Shown one piece after another: positions 9,354-21,060 of a DNA stretch of 64,000 nt. Made by a program: the position numbers and the translations under genes. The notes beneath the pieces were generated by a model that saw only the letters and a program-made list of their open reading frames with translations, was not told where the DNA came from and made no database searches. The stretch is from Ceratodon purpureus (Eukaryota; Streptophyta; Bryopsida; Pseudoditrichales; Ditrichaceae). Where the stretch lies: contig CM026426.1 of the NCBI GenBank assembly GCA_014871385.1, positions 70,537,287-70,601,286 of the forward strand, given 5' to 3'. The stretch's first letter is position 1, and every line of letters begins with the position of its first letter.

Positions 9354-11780
9354 CTAAGCTGAACAAGTTCTCTTAGCTAGGCCATCTGCTCCAAGTATTG
9401 CTTCCATGAAGCTGGTCTCCCGCATTTGACGGAGCACTTCAAGGGTCTCCGGACTATGTTCTTTGCATAGGAAATCCTCGGCTACTTCCTCGATCTATCC
9501 ATTCGGATTCCACCATGTTCAAGGCACTAGCGATGTGGAGTTCCGTTTTGGTCATTTGATGCAGCTCCTTGTGCTGATCCGCAACTAATTTCCCTCTGGA
9601 ATTCCACTTAAACCCAAAAGGATGAGCGCCATATTGGAATGTCTTGTTTTCTTCATCCCAGTACCCACCAAGCGTTTGGTAAACAAAGCTCCTCCTTCCC
9701 TCGATTTTTTCTTCAGTCTCACAGCGTGTGAGCGTGTGGCAGATCCTTACAATCTCCTTAGGATTCGTGTCCCACCTCCACTGCGCGCTCATTTCATTCT
9801 TGTAGGTCGCGTGCTTTCCGATAAGCCAATTCCAAATCAAATCCTCACCCCACTTGTCCAGATATTCAGGAGTATTTTCCTCATTTTGCTCCCAATGAGG
9901 TGGCATCCAGGTCTCCAAGCCGAACTGCTCATAAAAACGCTTGTAGAAGGGGGACTTACATATTGCACACCACCGACGTATCATGGCATGGGAAATCAAG
10001 CACAGTGGATGATACATGCAATGACAGGATCCCAATGACCAGCCTCCTTCTGGACCGAATGGATTGGTACAAATGGGGCACTTGGTTCCATCCAACACAT
10101 ACTTTTGTGAATTGGGCTAGAGCAATCTTTGCTCTGCATTCTCAAGGACTTTCTCATTGAATGTTGCGGTCTTGTACTCCCACCCCAACTGCATCCAATC
10201 TTTATCCTTACTATTCATTGGTAAGTCGACAAGAAACATAACATCCTCATGTGCCCACGATGTAAGTCCGAATTCCCTCCTGGAGTTCGTCTTGAGGTAG
10301 TCATGGTCAATCTTTTGGAACTCATTGTAGATCTGTCTGTGACGGTCAACGTTCAGAATGCATGCAATCTTCTATTGGTAGTATTGTTTGCTCATCTGGA
10401 TCAGATACGTCTTGAGCAACTCATTGGTAGCTTGCAATTTGGAGGCAGTGGGTATAAAGGGGACCATAAGAGGAATCGCTGGCAGCGGAAATGACAAAGA
10501 ATCCTGAGTCACTTGAGAATCCACAAACAAGACTTGCTGCCCGGAAGGGTGCATCGATTGACTTGTTGATGCGAATGGGATCATTGGCCTACGAGGAACA
10601 CGAACGGGGGTATCTTCCAAGACACCGTGCGTGGCCGAATCAATGAAGGCATTCATTTGAGCCTCGTTCATTCCAGGGCTACCAGGGAGTGGAACGTGGC
10701 TTTCCTCAGGTACCCTAATTGGATTCCTCGCAGCTTTAAGTTGCTCAATCTCTTCATTCTACCTATGAATGACCTCATTCATCCTATCAGCTTCTTCCAC
10801 CATGTTCTGGATTGTCTTCTCCATCTAAACACTTATCGCATTTTTTCCGTTGAGCTGATTCATCAATGTGTCGCCTTGCTAGTCTTGGACATCATCCCAT
10901 GTTATTGTAGCCTCCAACTCAGTTGCAAACCTAGCGTCCTCATCTTCAATTACATTGCTCGGGCCCGCAATCTGTGGAATCAATACAAGAGGAGCTACAT
11001 CAACATTGCTTGGGCCCCCAACGATTGCTAGAGGAGGCTGATCAAAATATCCACCCCAATAGGATTTGCTGGCGGAGCACGATTCCTCGTCGACAAACAC
11101 GCAGCAAGATCAGGGTCCTTCTTTTTAATCCGTGTGATTCAAGCTTCAGCCGCCGCTCTTGTTTGCAACTGAGGGGGACGTGTTGGCGTACCATCAGAAT
11201 CAATATCTTCATCTGAAGAACTCCACCAAAGTGGCACTATTGCACCTCTTTTCTCGGGATCTTCCCAATATGGCCAGTCCACATTTGGAAATGTTAGAAC
11301 CCCTGTAGGTATAGCCATCTCTCGGAGACGCTGCCGGAGGCCAAGAGTCGACCGAATGGTCCTCCAATCCACCTCCCTATGAAGCGCGACCTCGGCATAT
11401 ACCATTCTACAAATAAAGAGAGGAATCTCGTTTCTCATGTTGATCTCCTCCCTGTATATAACCTGGTGCACCTCCAAACACCGTTGCCCGAACTGGCGGT
11501 TCTTGCAACATTACATGTTCGCCTTTTTTGTAGTACGATTGCGATTATGGCGATGCAACGGGAAATACTTCCCAATGTGGCACCATTCAATAAATTCCTC
11601 ACACGTAGCTAGAGTCCACGGTTGCGGTACGGCTTCCAACCCTCGAAATGTCAGCTTTGCAGGATTCGTTAGAACGTGAACCCTCTTACGTTGGTTGTTT
11701 CCATGCCTTTCCCGTCCTTCATCCTTTTCCCATTTCCTTTGTTCTCCCGCTGAGGGTGGATTCTGTCGTTGCTGTTCCAT
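9354..11780 (-). pseudogene. RING-type zinc-finger protein gene of the hAT element, decayed
   Basis: The start MEQQRQ is at 11780, about 275 bp downstream of a TATA box. The predicted protein is about 800 residues. The N-terminus is a basic region with CEEFIEWCHIGKYF, followed by a conserved domain (REEINMRNEIPLFIC, RSTLGLRQRLREMAIP), then a coiled coil (MEKTIQNMVEEADRM). The C-terminal third has a RING-like cluster CPIC, CHCMYHPLC, CAIC and a following W/Y-rich region. The stop is at 9354. A RING of this kind suggests E3 ubiquitin-ligase-like or protein-binding function, but the target is unknown. One frameshift lies near 11100-11140 and one near 9497. In-frame TAG stops at 10879, 10825, 10759 and 10117 all sit where Gln fits. 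Despite the decay, the reading frames remain well conserved. Confidence 0.75.
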
Positions 11781-11959
11781 CTTAGCATGAGGTAGATTGT
11801 TCTTCAAAGTCTTCCAAAAGCGCAAAATTAAAAGCCTACGATTACCCCAATACCACAATCACATTTACAAATTATAAACGTTTACAAGATTTTCAAATGT
11901 ACCACACAACCACCATATAATTTTCAAGAAAAAACGCGGACACGTATCAATGTGCTAGG

Positions 11960-12066
11960 ACCCACCTGAGTACCAAGCAATCACCTACCCGGAGGCTGTT
12001 GAAGGCAGGGTGCTCAAAGGGGGGGAGTGCAAAATGGGGGGGGGGGGGGATTGCCCTTTTATACTC
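11960..12066 (-). promoter_or_regulatory. Promoter of the RING-type gene
   Basis: On the minus strand GAGTATAAAAGG (12055-12066) is a consensus TATA box. The 100-bp leader is nearly duplicated at 13010-13112: caccaagcaatca-, gggctgttgaaggca- and ttttatactcac- all recur in order. It also contains a poly(G) run at about 12036-12049. Confidence 0.7.
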
Positions 12067-12069
12067 ACA

Positions 12070-12450
12070 GGCACCAGGGGACGAGCACGAGCATTTTGCT
12101 ACGGGCGCGAGGAAAGACCCTATGCGCGCGCACGAGCACTGTACGCACGGATTTGGTGGTGTATGCCTCCGCGCCTGCGCGGGTATCAACGAGTGAGAGC
12201 GAATACCATGGCAGGTATGTGACGGGCGCAAGCGTATTTTTATGCGCTCGCGTGGGTAGCGACCTGATCTTCATCGGGCGCGAGCGGGCTTCGTTCGGGT
12301 ATGGAAGGGGCGTGCGCGCGGTTATGGGTTGGGCGCAATTAGAGTTGTATAGGTGCGAGCGCAACCTTCGGGCGCGATCGCTGGATGGACAAGCGGAATT
12401 GCTGGATGGACGGGTATGAGCAAAGTTCTAGGACGGGCGCGCGCGTTATC
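12070..12450. repeat. CpG-rich array upstream of the RING-type gene
   Basis: Words gggcgcgagc and gcgcgcac recur, directly upstream (on the minus strand) of the TATA box at 12055. Confidence 0.7.
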
Positions 12451-12578
12451 AAAAACAGGCGACACCACAAACTAATACACCGTTAAAAATTAGAAGTAAA
12501 CAAAAAAGAACTTGCAAATATAGGGTAAAAAAAAAAAAAAAATTGTTTTGTAAATAAATCACTTCATTGTAATGTCAA

Positions 12579-13031
12579 TTACAGTGCCATGCACTCTAGG
12601 TAACGGTCCTCTAAGTCTTTCAAGTGCGTCTCAAAATGGTTCGTTTGAGCACTGGAGACAATATTGGGAACACAAAGTATTGCCATCTCTTTTTTCAGTT
12701 CTTTGATGAGATCGCCAATCTCACAATCAAGTTCTTTGACAGTTGTTTGGGTTGCCAACTACTCTTTAGTGGTTGGAGGCAGAGGCCGTCCATTCTTTGC
12801 GTATGCCACCAATTTGACTCGGCGAGAGATCCAATCCTTGAACAACTCGATCAGTTTCCGGAGACGCTTCAACATTGACCAAATAATTGTGTCCGTTCGC
12901 TGTGCAGTGCCTAGTGAAGTGGCACCATTTGTTAAACTCATGTACAACTTGATTTGTTGACAATTACATGCGTTGAAATTTATGTTGGACGGTACAGCGA
13001 TTGTTATGAAACCCACCGTAACACCAAGCAA
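12579..13031 (-). pseudogene. Small coiled-coil gene, fourth gene of the hAT element
   Basis: The minus-strand frame 13031-12579 encodes about 150 residues. It contains KRLRKLIELFKDWISRRV, then ELDCEIGDLIKELKKEM and THFETHLKDLEDRYLE, which look like a coiled coil. A single in-frame TAG at 12759-12761 sits where Gln fits. An overlapping frame (12766-12963) has VVHEFNKWCHF, resembling the N-terminal EEFIEWCHI of the RING-type gene, so the gene may be a shortened paralogue with a frameshift. It has its own TATA box at 13102. Function unknown. Confidence 0.5.
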
Positions 13032-13112
13032 TCAGCTAACCTCGGGCTGTTGAAGGCAAAATGCACAAAGTGGGGAGGTGCAAATCAGGGGAAGGGGTGG
13101 CATTTTATACTC
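13020..13112 (-). promoter_or_regulatory. Promoter of the small coiled-coil gene
   Basis: On the minus strand GAGTATAAAATGCC (about 13100-13112) is a TATA box. The region is a clear duplicate of the RING-gene leader at 11960-12066. Confidence 0.65.
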
Positions 13113-13114
13113 AC

Positions 13115-13440
13115 GGGGGGCGACAGTGTGGGCGCGCGCAGGCTGGTATTGTCGCGAGCAGATTGGTCCTACGCGCGCACGAGGTTCTCGTAGCCAATGT
13201 ACCTGGCGGATATAAGTACAAGCGCGCACGGGTCTCGGCGGTAGAGTTTCGGGCGAGAGCGTTATGTTACGGGCGCGGGCGACCCTGATCGCGCGAGAAC
13301 AAATGGGCGCGATCACTGCAGACGACGCGCGCGCGCGAGTACAGACAATAGGCGCGATCAACCCCAACTGATGGGCGCGAGGAGGCGCAAATACGCGCGC
13401 ACACGCAACGACGGGCGCCATCCCATGGTAAACAGTAGTA
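13115..13440. repeat. CpG-rich array next to the right hAT terminus
   Basis: Dense gggcgcg and gcgcgcgcg words between the coiled-coil promoter and the right terminal region. Open frames are Arg/Ala/Pro-rich artefacts. Confidence 0.7.
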
Positions 13441-13582
13441 AATTGTGAGGACAGTAATTTTACTCGCGCGGGGTAGCTCGTCCGATAAGCGTGTCCGATA
13501 ATCAGTTTAAAAATCGTCTGTCACGTCCGTCGTATGACAAGACGACAATTTTATGCCCCGTCCGTCCATTATGATAACCATG
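13436..13582 (-). repeat. hAT right ('b-type') terminal region
   Basis: Read inward from 13582 it begins CATGGTTATCATAATGGA and contains GCTTATCGGACGAGCT and CGCGCGAGTAAAATTAC. The same blocks occur in the same order from 20436 rightward in the smaller element. It shares only the terminal ~15 bp with the a-type end. Confidence 0.85.
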
Positions 13583-13590
13583 TTGCAAGG

Positions 13591-15299
13591 TAAGTTAGTC
13601 TGTTTAGGTTTATACGTATCCACTTTGAGTAACTTAGTGTTTTGGATGAATATTAGTAATGCAAGGTTTTACAATCTGCAAGTTTATGAATGTGTTGCAA
13701 GGCCTAAATGCGGTTTCATCAAGTATTTAGTAGGTTGGTTATGTCATTTCCAAATGTATTTTAATATACATTTTCATGTCTAGTTAGGTCATTTCTAAAC
13801 GTATTTTCATGGACTTAATTATTGTCTAGTTCACTTTAATGTTTTTTTTCTTTAAATCTTATATTTTATGTCTAGTTGACTTTAATGTTTTTATTTTTAT
13901 TTTTAAATTTCATACTTTATGGATAATGTTATAACCTACCTTTGATTCAATCCTTTTCTCTTCAAATTTTATTTTATTTTTCTACTTCACCCTCTTCTCT
14001 ATTGTATCTTTTTAGAGTCTTTGAACTTTCTACTTGCACATCTGTTTATTTTCTATGACATCCGGAACTCCAAAGCATTATGTTTTCCTCTCAAACGGCT
14101 GCTTTGGTGATTTCAGACTTTGACAAAACACGTACATGCATTGATGTTTTTCTTGATTTATTGCCTACTGATGCAAGTAAGCAAAGCACATTCAAAGACT
14201 TAAATTCGAAGATTTAAATTTTAAGGATAAACTGTTCACAAGCTTGGACCATTTCTTGAACTAAAACCTTTATTTTTTACTCTTAATTCAAACAACTATG
14301 AATATAGATTTTGTTACTTATGATTTATAAAACTTTCAATGAAAAGAATGCAAATCCATTATAGAATCATGAGGAAAAAAAATCTTGAGTTTTGAGATCA
14401 TATTTACTGAAATAATAATGTTTGAAGTTTTAGTTTAGAAATGTTTAATTTGAGTATAAATTATACATTTTTATGATATTTGATCCAAAAATTGTTCAAA
14501 GAAGTAATTTTTCACAATCAAAATGGTTTAATATATTTTAATATTAATATTGATATTTTTTATAAATTTAATTATTTGATTCAATTTTTTGAAAAGCTGA
14601 AATGAATGTAAACTTATTGGTGGGTACAAATTCATAATAAATTGGACTAATTTCCAGAAAAACCTAGTTCACTAAGGTTATATCTAGCAATACAGCATTT
14701 GTGTGAAAGTAAAGTAATAGATTAATAATTTGGAGTTCATGGAAGGAAATGCCTTATTCCAGTCTATACTAGTACTTTTGAAATAAAAAAATAGAAACGC
14801 TAAGACTGCATGTAATAAGCCACAACATTGTTTACATCTTCTTGTACTATATGCACGTAGTGGTACAACAAATATGCACATTTAAGTTTTGGGTTTACTG
14901 TTTCCAAAATACTACGCACAGTCTTCAACAAAAGACTCAATTGCTTTAATGTTTCTTTTAAACTTTATTGATGAGTTCACTTTCAGGTTATGATTAAAAG
15001 ACGTTTATTTTATTGGATTCTTTTCTCTACTTCACCGTCTTTTCTATTTTATTTTTTTTTAATTTATTACTCACATATTTGTTTTACTTTGAGTGAAATA
15101 GAAAACAGATTTGACCCAAATTGGTTTCATCCATTTTTTTCCACTTCTCCAACAACATAAGACTCCCGAAATAACACACAAATGACTTAATTCCATTCTC
15201 GATTTACACCATGCGCGCTAAAGCAATAGAGTTCTCTGGATAATAATCCTTTCTTCTCTTTTGATTTTCTTGTGCTTCACAATTTTCTCTCGTTTAAAT
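13591..15299. other. AT-rich intergenic DNA
   Basis: Outside the large hAT. Highly AT-rich, with short phrases (tagttcactttaatgttt-like) that anticipate the tandem array downstream. I see no gene. Confidence 0.6.
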
Positions 15300-17930
15300 T
15301 AGCATTTTAAATTGGATTTAGTTTAGTTCACACTCTTTAAGGTTTAGTTTACTTTAATGTGTCTTTTAAAACATATATTTTACTCATGACCCATCCATTT
15401 CTCATGCATTCATTTTTCATCCATCCACCAAAGGATTAGTTCACTTTCAAGTTCCTTTTAAATTTCTATAATAATGGATATAATTTTGATGTGATATAGC
15501 TTCAATTTATTTTTTTAATTTGGTCTTAATTGGATTCAGTTCTACGCACACTGTTTAGGGAAAGATTAAGTCACTTTCATAAGTTTCATGTTTCACTAAA
15601 ACATGATTTTTCATCCATCCATTTATCATCCATCCTTAAAAGAATTGGAACAAGTTGGTGTTTCTTTTAAATTTCAATCTATGAATGGATATTGTTTTCC
15701 ACCATGTATTGCTTCATTTTTCTTTTTATTTTTTTTATTTTTTATTGCTTTTAGTAAGGAATGTATACTATTTGAAGGTCAAGATTTGTTCAGCTTTAGG
15801 TTTTACTAAAACACAATTTTTCATCCATCCATTTATCATCTATCCTTAAAAGAATTGGAACAAGTTGGTGTTTTTTTAAATTTCAATCTCTAATTGGATA
15901 TTGTTTTCCACCTTTCCTTGCTTCAATTTTTTTTTATTTGATTTTTTATTGGGTTTAATTTCAACAATTAAAGATATTCTTTTTCACCTTGCCTTGCTTT
16001 AATAAAAAAAATTATTTTGATTTTATTGGATTTACTTCTGTGCACACTATATGCGGGTCAGGATTACCGTAGGTTAAGAGCAGGTTCGGCAAAAAATAAT
16101 TCCAAAAATAGCTGCCGAAAATTTTAGGATATTATTGGCAATTTTAGCCGAATATAATATGAATTATTTTTCGAAATTGCCGAAAAGTAAGAAATTTTTA
16201 CTTCTCACTAGAATTTTACCTCTAGTGGAATCTAATATGAATCGTGAAGGAGAGAATGTGCTCATTTTGTAATCCAATTCACTCACATTAGTTCACAAAG
16301 AATATGGGTTAAGAAGTAGCAAGACACTAAGTGAGGCTTTTCAAATGTGTTGTACACAGATTTTTGGAGTCCAATTGAGCATAGAAGATGAAGTTTTAGA
16401 GAACTGTGTTTAACTAACAAAAGTTGAGAAATCAATCCTTCTTCTACCTCCAACAAGTTTTATGTTAAAATGAGTCTTTATGCAAAAGATATGAACAAAT
16501 CATTGCAGCCATGTAAAGATCAAAAAAAATAAAAATGCATTCATAACAGTTTTTCGGAGGTCATTTGTGCATAGAAGATTAACTTTTTTGAAATTTAGTT
16601 GGTCTGAGAAAAGATTTCAAATCAAGTAATCTTTCACCTCCAACAAATTTTATGTCGTTTGAAGACTATATGCAAAAGTTATGTGTGTTATAAAAAAGAA
16701 GACTAACTAAGTGCTTCACCTCAAAGTTCACATTTCCCATATGCATTGTTGGACACAACTCCACTCCACTTGTATAAAGTAGAGAGCATTCTCACCTCAT
16801 CACTCACATCTAACTTATAATGTAATGCATGAATGTTGTACATTATACAAGCTCAAGTAGCAATGTAAGAAATGATTAAAGCCGATTTTTTAGAAATTTA
16901 AAAAGAAAGATGCCGAAATTTTGAATATACTCTATTTAGGTGCCGAACACTAAAATCATAAATTAATTAATTATTCGGCAAGAGAGCGCCGAAGCTGCTC
17001 TTAACCTACGGTAGTACACTTTGATGTAAACCCGAAACTTCATTTTTCATGCATCCATTTATCACCCATCCTTTGATTGATTACTTCACCTCAAAGTTTC
17101 TAATTAATTTCAATAATTAGAACTATTCTTTTTCACTTTGCCTTGCTTCAGTATTTTATTATTGATTTGATTTCATTTGGGTTTGGTCTAGGATGCATAC
17201 CATTTGAGGGTGACGATAGGTTCACTTTGATGTGAATGTGAAACTTTATTTTTTATCCATCCATTTATCATCCATCCTTAAAAGATTAGTTCACTTTGAA
17301 GTCTCTTTTAAATTTTAATAATTATAGATATTGTTTTTCACCTTGCCTTGCTCCAGTTTTCTTTTTTGTTTGATTTCATTTGGGTTTAGTTATGTGCACA
17401 CTGTTTGAGGGTCAAGATTAGTTCTCTTTGATGTGAATGTGAAACTTTATTTTTCATCCATCCATTTATCATCCATTCTTTGATTGATTACTTCATCTTG
17501 CATTTTCTTTCTAATTTCAATATTTACAGATATTTTTTTTCTCCTTGCCTTGCTTTAGTGTTTTTTCTTATTTGAATTTTGTTACGTTTAGTTCTGTGCA
17601 CACTATTTGAGGGTCAGGATTAGTACACTTTGATGTGAACCTCAAACTTGATTTTTCATGCATCCATTTCTCATCCATCCTTTGATTGATTACTTCACCT
17701 TGCCATTTCTTTTTAATTTCAATAATTATATTTATTCTTTCTCACCTTGCCTTGCTTTAGAATTTTTTTCTACTTGAATTTTATTGGGTTTAGTTCTGTC
17801 CACACTATTGGAAGGTCAATATTAGTTGAGTTTGATAAGAATCTAAAACTTGATTTTTCATCCATCCATTTATCATCCATCCTTTGATTGATTACTTCTT
17901 CTTTTCTTGCCTTGCTTTAATATTTGATCT
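15300..17930 (+). repeat. ~200-bp tandem repeat array, interrupted by a MITE
   Basis: About eight diverged units of roughly 190-215 bp share, in order: tctgtgcacactattt, gagggtcaggattag, ttcactttgatgtgaa, ttttcatccatccattta, tcatccatcctt and caccttgccttgcttta. The array is split between 16067 and 17011 by an inserted element. The units are AT-rich and non-coding; their divergence suggests an old array. Confidence 0.75.
16067..17011. mobile_element. 945-bp TIR element (MITE-like) with TA target duplication
   Basis: Terminal inverted repeats of 24 bp, starting CCGTAGGTTAAGAGCAG, are identical except for one base (16067-16090 versus 16988-17011). Flanking TA dinucleotides (16065-16066 and 17012-17013) duplicate the target: the undisturbed repeat unit at 17620 reads ggattagtacac, and the insertion splits it at ggatTA. 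TA duplication suggests Tc1/mariner-type mobilisation, but the long terminal repeat is not diagnostic. The interior is AT-rich and non-coding, with a direct repeat of ~150 bp (about 16343-16495 and 16546-16687, sharing gagcatagaagat-like and cacctccaacaa- words). Confidence 0.85.
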
Positions 17931-18063
17931 TCTTCCTTAGCATAATAATCTCCTTGAAGACAATTTCTAAATTTGTTATTTTCAGCATCGGCTGCTTTAG
18001 CCAGTCACTTTTTATATTATTCCACCCCTATTTGAATAGTGCTTTGATTTTTTTAAATTTTTT

Positions 18064-18453
18064 TTATGCTTTACCCTCTTCTTCATTTTGGATCCGCCAA
18101 GGCCCAATTTCAAAAAACGTTCCATTCTGTAGCAGCTGCCCATGGCTTCTCCCTTGCCGTCCCAATTCTCCAATCTCATAGTGTAGCACCAAAATCACAT
18201 CAAGAATAGAGGAAGGCGGAACCCAATCATCCCAGTAGGAGGCATACAGGATATTGCAAATTCGAGGCTCGGTGGCCACTAACGTTGGATCAAGGTCCAA
18301 TTGGCGACGCTGATAAACATGATGCACTTTCACTGTTACAAGCTTTTGGACATCCCTACCGCGTATCAAGCTCACACTGAACCTAAACCTTACTACTTGT
18401 ACCTTCCACGCACCAGCAAAGGATTCTACACCATGTACACGCGCATCCTTCGC
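18064..18453 (-). pseudogene. Conserved-looking coding fragment, unrecognised
   Basis: A minus-strand frame open from 18453 (after a TAG) to 18064, about 130 residues. It includes GVESFAGAWKVQVVRFRF, HHVYQRRQLDLDPTL, ILYASYWDDWVPP and ILDVILVLHYEIGE. Composition and hydrophobic patterning look like real protein, but I recognise no domain and there is no Met start. It may be an exon or a repeat-derived fragment. Confidence 0.4.
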
Positions 18454-18931
18454 CTAAGGTCCGTGTGCTGTATGTTTGAGTGTAATCCACAAACCTAACT
18501 CTATTTTCAATGGTATCCACCTCCCTGTTGTCGCATCCTTGTAGTTGAATATGACAACGCTCTGCACCTCACTTGCGGGAGATTCCTCCGTTGCCATGAT
18601 CTTCAGTTCGCAGACACACACACCGCACGCTGCTTGCGTCAGCTCTAAACAACTGTATCATTGTGCAATTCAGTTATTCCCGATCACGTACCCAAATAAA
18701 ACACTTACGTTTTCGTTGAGCTGTCAATTCAAATGGATAGCTTTAAATCTACAAGGAAAAATATAGCGTAGAAGATGGGTCAAGTTCTAGTTTACAATAA
18801 GTATCAGACGCAACTGAAGAATCCTGTATGCACAATTATCAACATGAAATTTACATCTGCAGAATGATGTCCACATGTCATGCTAAGAAACTAACTTACC
18901 TAGTCCACCTCTTCAGCAATGCCGAAGTATA

Positions 18932-19400
18932 GTGGGCACCGTTGGTGAACCTGCACAACAATCAATTCGCAACAGTATAATCAGCTTTGTGCTCAAGTTG
19001 TGCTACACCAATAATGAACGGCAAGAACACATTCCTCGGAACCCTGCTCATCACCAAGAATTAATATTGTATGAGAAATGGCCCATCATTTCTAATAGAG
19101 TCAAAGCAAAAATCTAAGGTGCAAACCTTGTCTTGAGCTTGCGTCAACTCTAAACAATAGCAAACTTTCAAACAACTGTTCTTAGCAAGAATTACCTTGA
19201 AGCACGTTACGACCAACTTCTGTAGGAGCATCTGCGGCCGCAAAGCTTTGTTGGCTACGTGCTGGAGTAACCGTTGGTGGTGGCGCTGAGTAAGCAACTC
19301 TCCCTTCATCAAGATGCCTCCATCAGCGGCCTGATGGCGCATCACTCTCTATATCATAATCAAGCTAAGAGATAAAAAAATTCCTTTCAAATAAGCCAAG
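18932..19400. other. Unassigned sequence with a short repeat
   Basis: The phrase cttgcgtcarctctaaacaa occurs at about 18628 and 19138, each downstream of unassigned sequence. No gene is recognised between 18454 and 19576. Confidence 0.35.
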
Positions 19401-19576
19401 TACAATGCCATGCTTCGGCAGTGAAGGTCAGTCACGGCCATCAAGGAGAAAAAAACATTGTCTATCCCAGTCTTGCAAGAGCACACTTATGACATAAGCA
19501 AAGGGATTCCAACTAGATACAATAAAAAATTTAGTTCATTGGGCTGGACAGGTGAACTGTTGATGAGGTTCACCAC

Positions 19577-20435
19577 ATGGCATCATTGGTAACATGTAAC
19601 CGAGCCATCATGTCAATGTCCTATGCTCGAGTATTCACTGCATTGAAAGGGCCTTCCAATGACCCGAAATGGTTTCTGATGGTTAGTGGAGGGTCCCGGA
19701 AATCAGTGGGACAACAACTACCAAGGTCATCCGAAATTGGGGACGACCAAGATGTGAGCGGATGTTTACAACTTCACCCAACAAGGAATGGGTTGGGCGG
19801 CTAGGTCTAATAGGTACGTCCGCCTATCAACCGGGAGAGGAGGAGACGGATACAAGGTTGACTAAGGTGAAACCAGAAGCAAAACCAGCTCGGGAGCCGA
19901 CTTCGGCATGATCGCACTGCAACTCACAATCCCAACAGGCAACCTCGCAACAAGCCCAACCTTCAACCGCCGGAGCCTCAGTCTTGCCTGAGACAGCCAC
20001 TTCCGTACACGGATTTCCGGATGATCCTTTCCGATTTCTTTGGGAAGACATCCGGGATGCACAGCATAACTATTAGTAGATTGAGTCACTGCTCCAGAGG
20101 GCCTGCAGAGCGCTGGACAACTACGAGCCAGAGATTATGATTTGAGAGATCGTGGCATTAAAGACGTAGCCCCAGCTCAGGGCAGAAAAGGAAGAGTTGG
20201 AGATCCGGGTGACGGATCTGTCAGAAGATTTGGCGGCCAAGAGCGAGGACGTATGGCGATTTCACGCAAATGAGGAGCAGATCCTTAATCAGATCCGGAT
20301 CCTAGTAGGAAAGCCAAGAATCGCTGTCAACAAGGTCCGCTAGTTTGACAATAATTTCAAGAGGGACAATGGCAAGGCCCACACAAAAAAGATCGCCACC
20401 ATTATGTGCAAATATGACAAGGTGATGACAAAGAC
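19577..20435 (+). pseudogene. Decayed coding fragments with a coiled coil, cut by the small hAT
   Basis: Plus-strand frames include IMSMSYARVFTALKGPS near 19610, and between about 20090 and 20435 a coiled-coil-like stretch (LLQRACRALDNYEPEI, AEKEELEIRVTDLSEDLAA, NEEQILNQIRILVG). Several stops interrupt them, including TAG codons. The reading ends exactly where the hAT element at 20436 begins, so the gene was probably broken by that insertion. No function can be assigned. Confidence 0.4.
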
Positions 20436-20754
20436 CAGAGTTGTTATAATAGATGGATGGGGCTTGGAATTGTCAGCTTGTCGCGTGACCGACGTGTTTT
20501 TACCAAACAATCGGACATCCTTATCGGACGAGCTCCCGCGCGCGAGTAAAATTACACACATCACAGTTTACTGCTATCTACCATGAGATGGCACCTGTCG
20601 CCGCGTCTGCTTGCGCGAGTAGGCACGCGCGCGCGAGCACTCAAGCGCTTGCAAATTTTTAAAAAAATAATAATAATAACAATTAAAAAATAATAATAAT
20701 AATATTTTTTTTTTTCCTTTGAGCCCTCGCACATGCGCCCGCATGCACGCATTT

Positions 20755-21060
20755 GAATTCTTGGGCCTGTTTGCACGCGCCCGAGAGCTTGCGCGAGACA
20801 TTCACAAAGAAGTTGTTCATTTCATTTTGGTGATAGTTCCTCCTTTGCGTGCGCCTGTCCACACGCGCCCGAGAGCTCGCGACGGACTTCCACCAAGAAG
20901 TTGTTCATTTCAATTTAATGCTAGCTCCTCCTTTGGGCATGTGCATGTAGGCATGCACACAGGAAAAATCAAGCACCTTAATGAAATGAACAACTTCCTG
21001 GTGGAGGTCGAGCGCGTGCCTGTGGGTATGCGTAGAAAAAACTAGCACAAAAATGAAATG
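20755..21060 (-). repeat. Subterminal tandem repeats of the small hAT (left arm)
   Basis: Units containing gaagttgttcatttcatttt, then gctagttcctcctttg-like and cgcgcccgagagct sequence, repeat with ~90-110-bp spacing. They are the reverse complement of the units at 21890-22540, so the element has long internal inverted repeats. Confidence 0.7.

Larger units (their letters stand above)
220..13582 (-). mobile_element. 13.4-kb multigene hAT element with four co-directional genes
   Basis: The left end starts CATGGTTGTCATAAC and the reverse complement of the right end starts CATGGTTATCATAAT, typical of hAT termini (CAGGG-like). The flanking octamers tagcaagg (212-219) and ttgcaagg (13583-13590) match at 7 of 8 positions, the 8-bp duplication expected for hAT. 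Beyond the first 15 bp the two ends differ, but each is closely matched over about 120-160 bp by the corresponding end of the smaller element at 20436-22663, so both ends are genuine. Inside are a kinase-like gene, a hAT transposase pseudogene, a RING-type pseudogene and a small coiled-coil gene, all reading from the right end to the left. hAT elements are usually 2-5 kb, so this length and cargo are unusual. The kinase could be a secondary insertion, because a related copy occurs elsewhere in the window. Confidence 0.8.

Noticed and set aside
12663..12960. Plus-strand frames opposite the coiled-coil gene
   Set aside because: They are shadows of the minus-strand frame, which has the stronger coding pattern.
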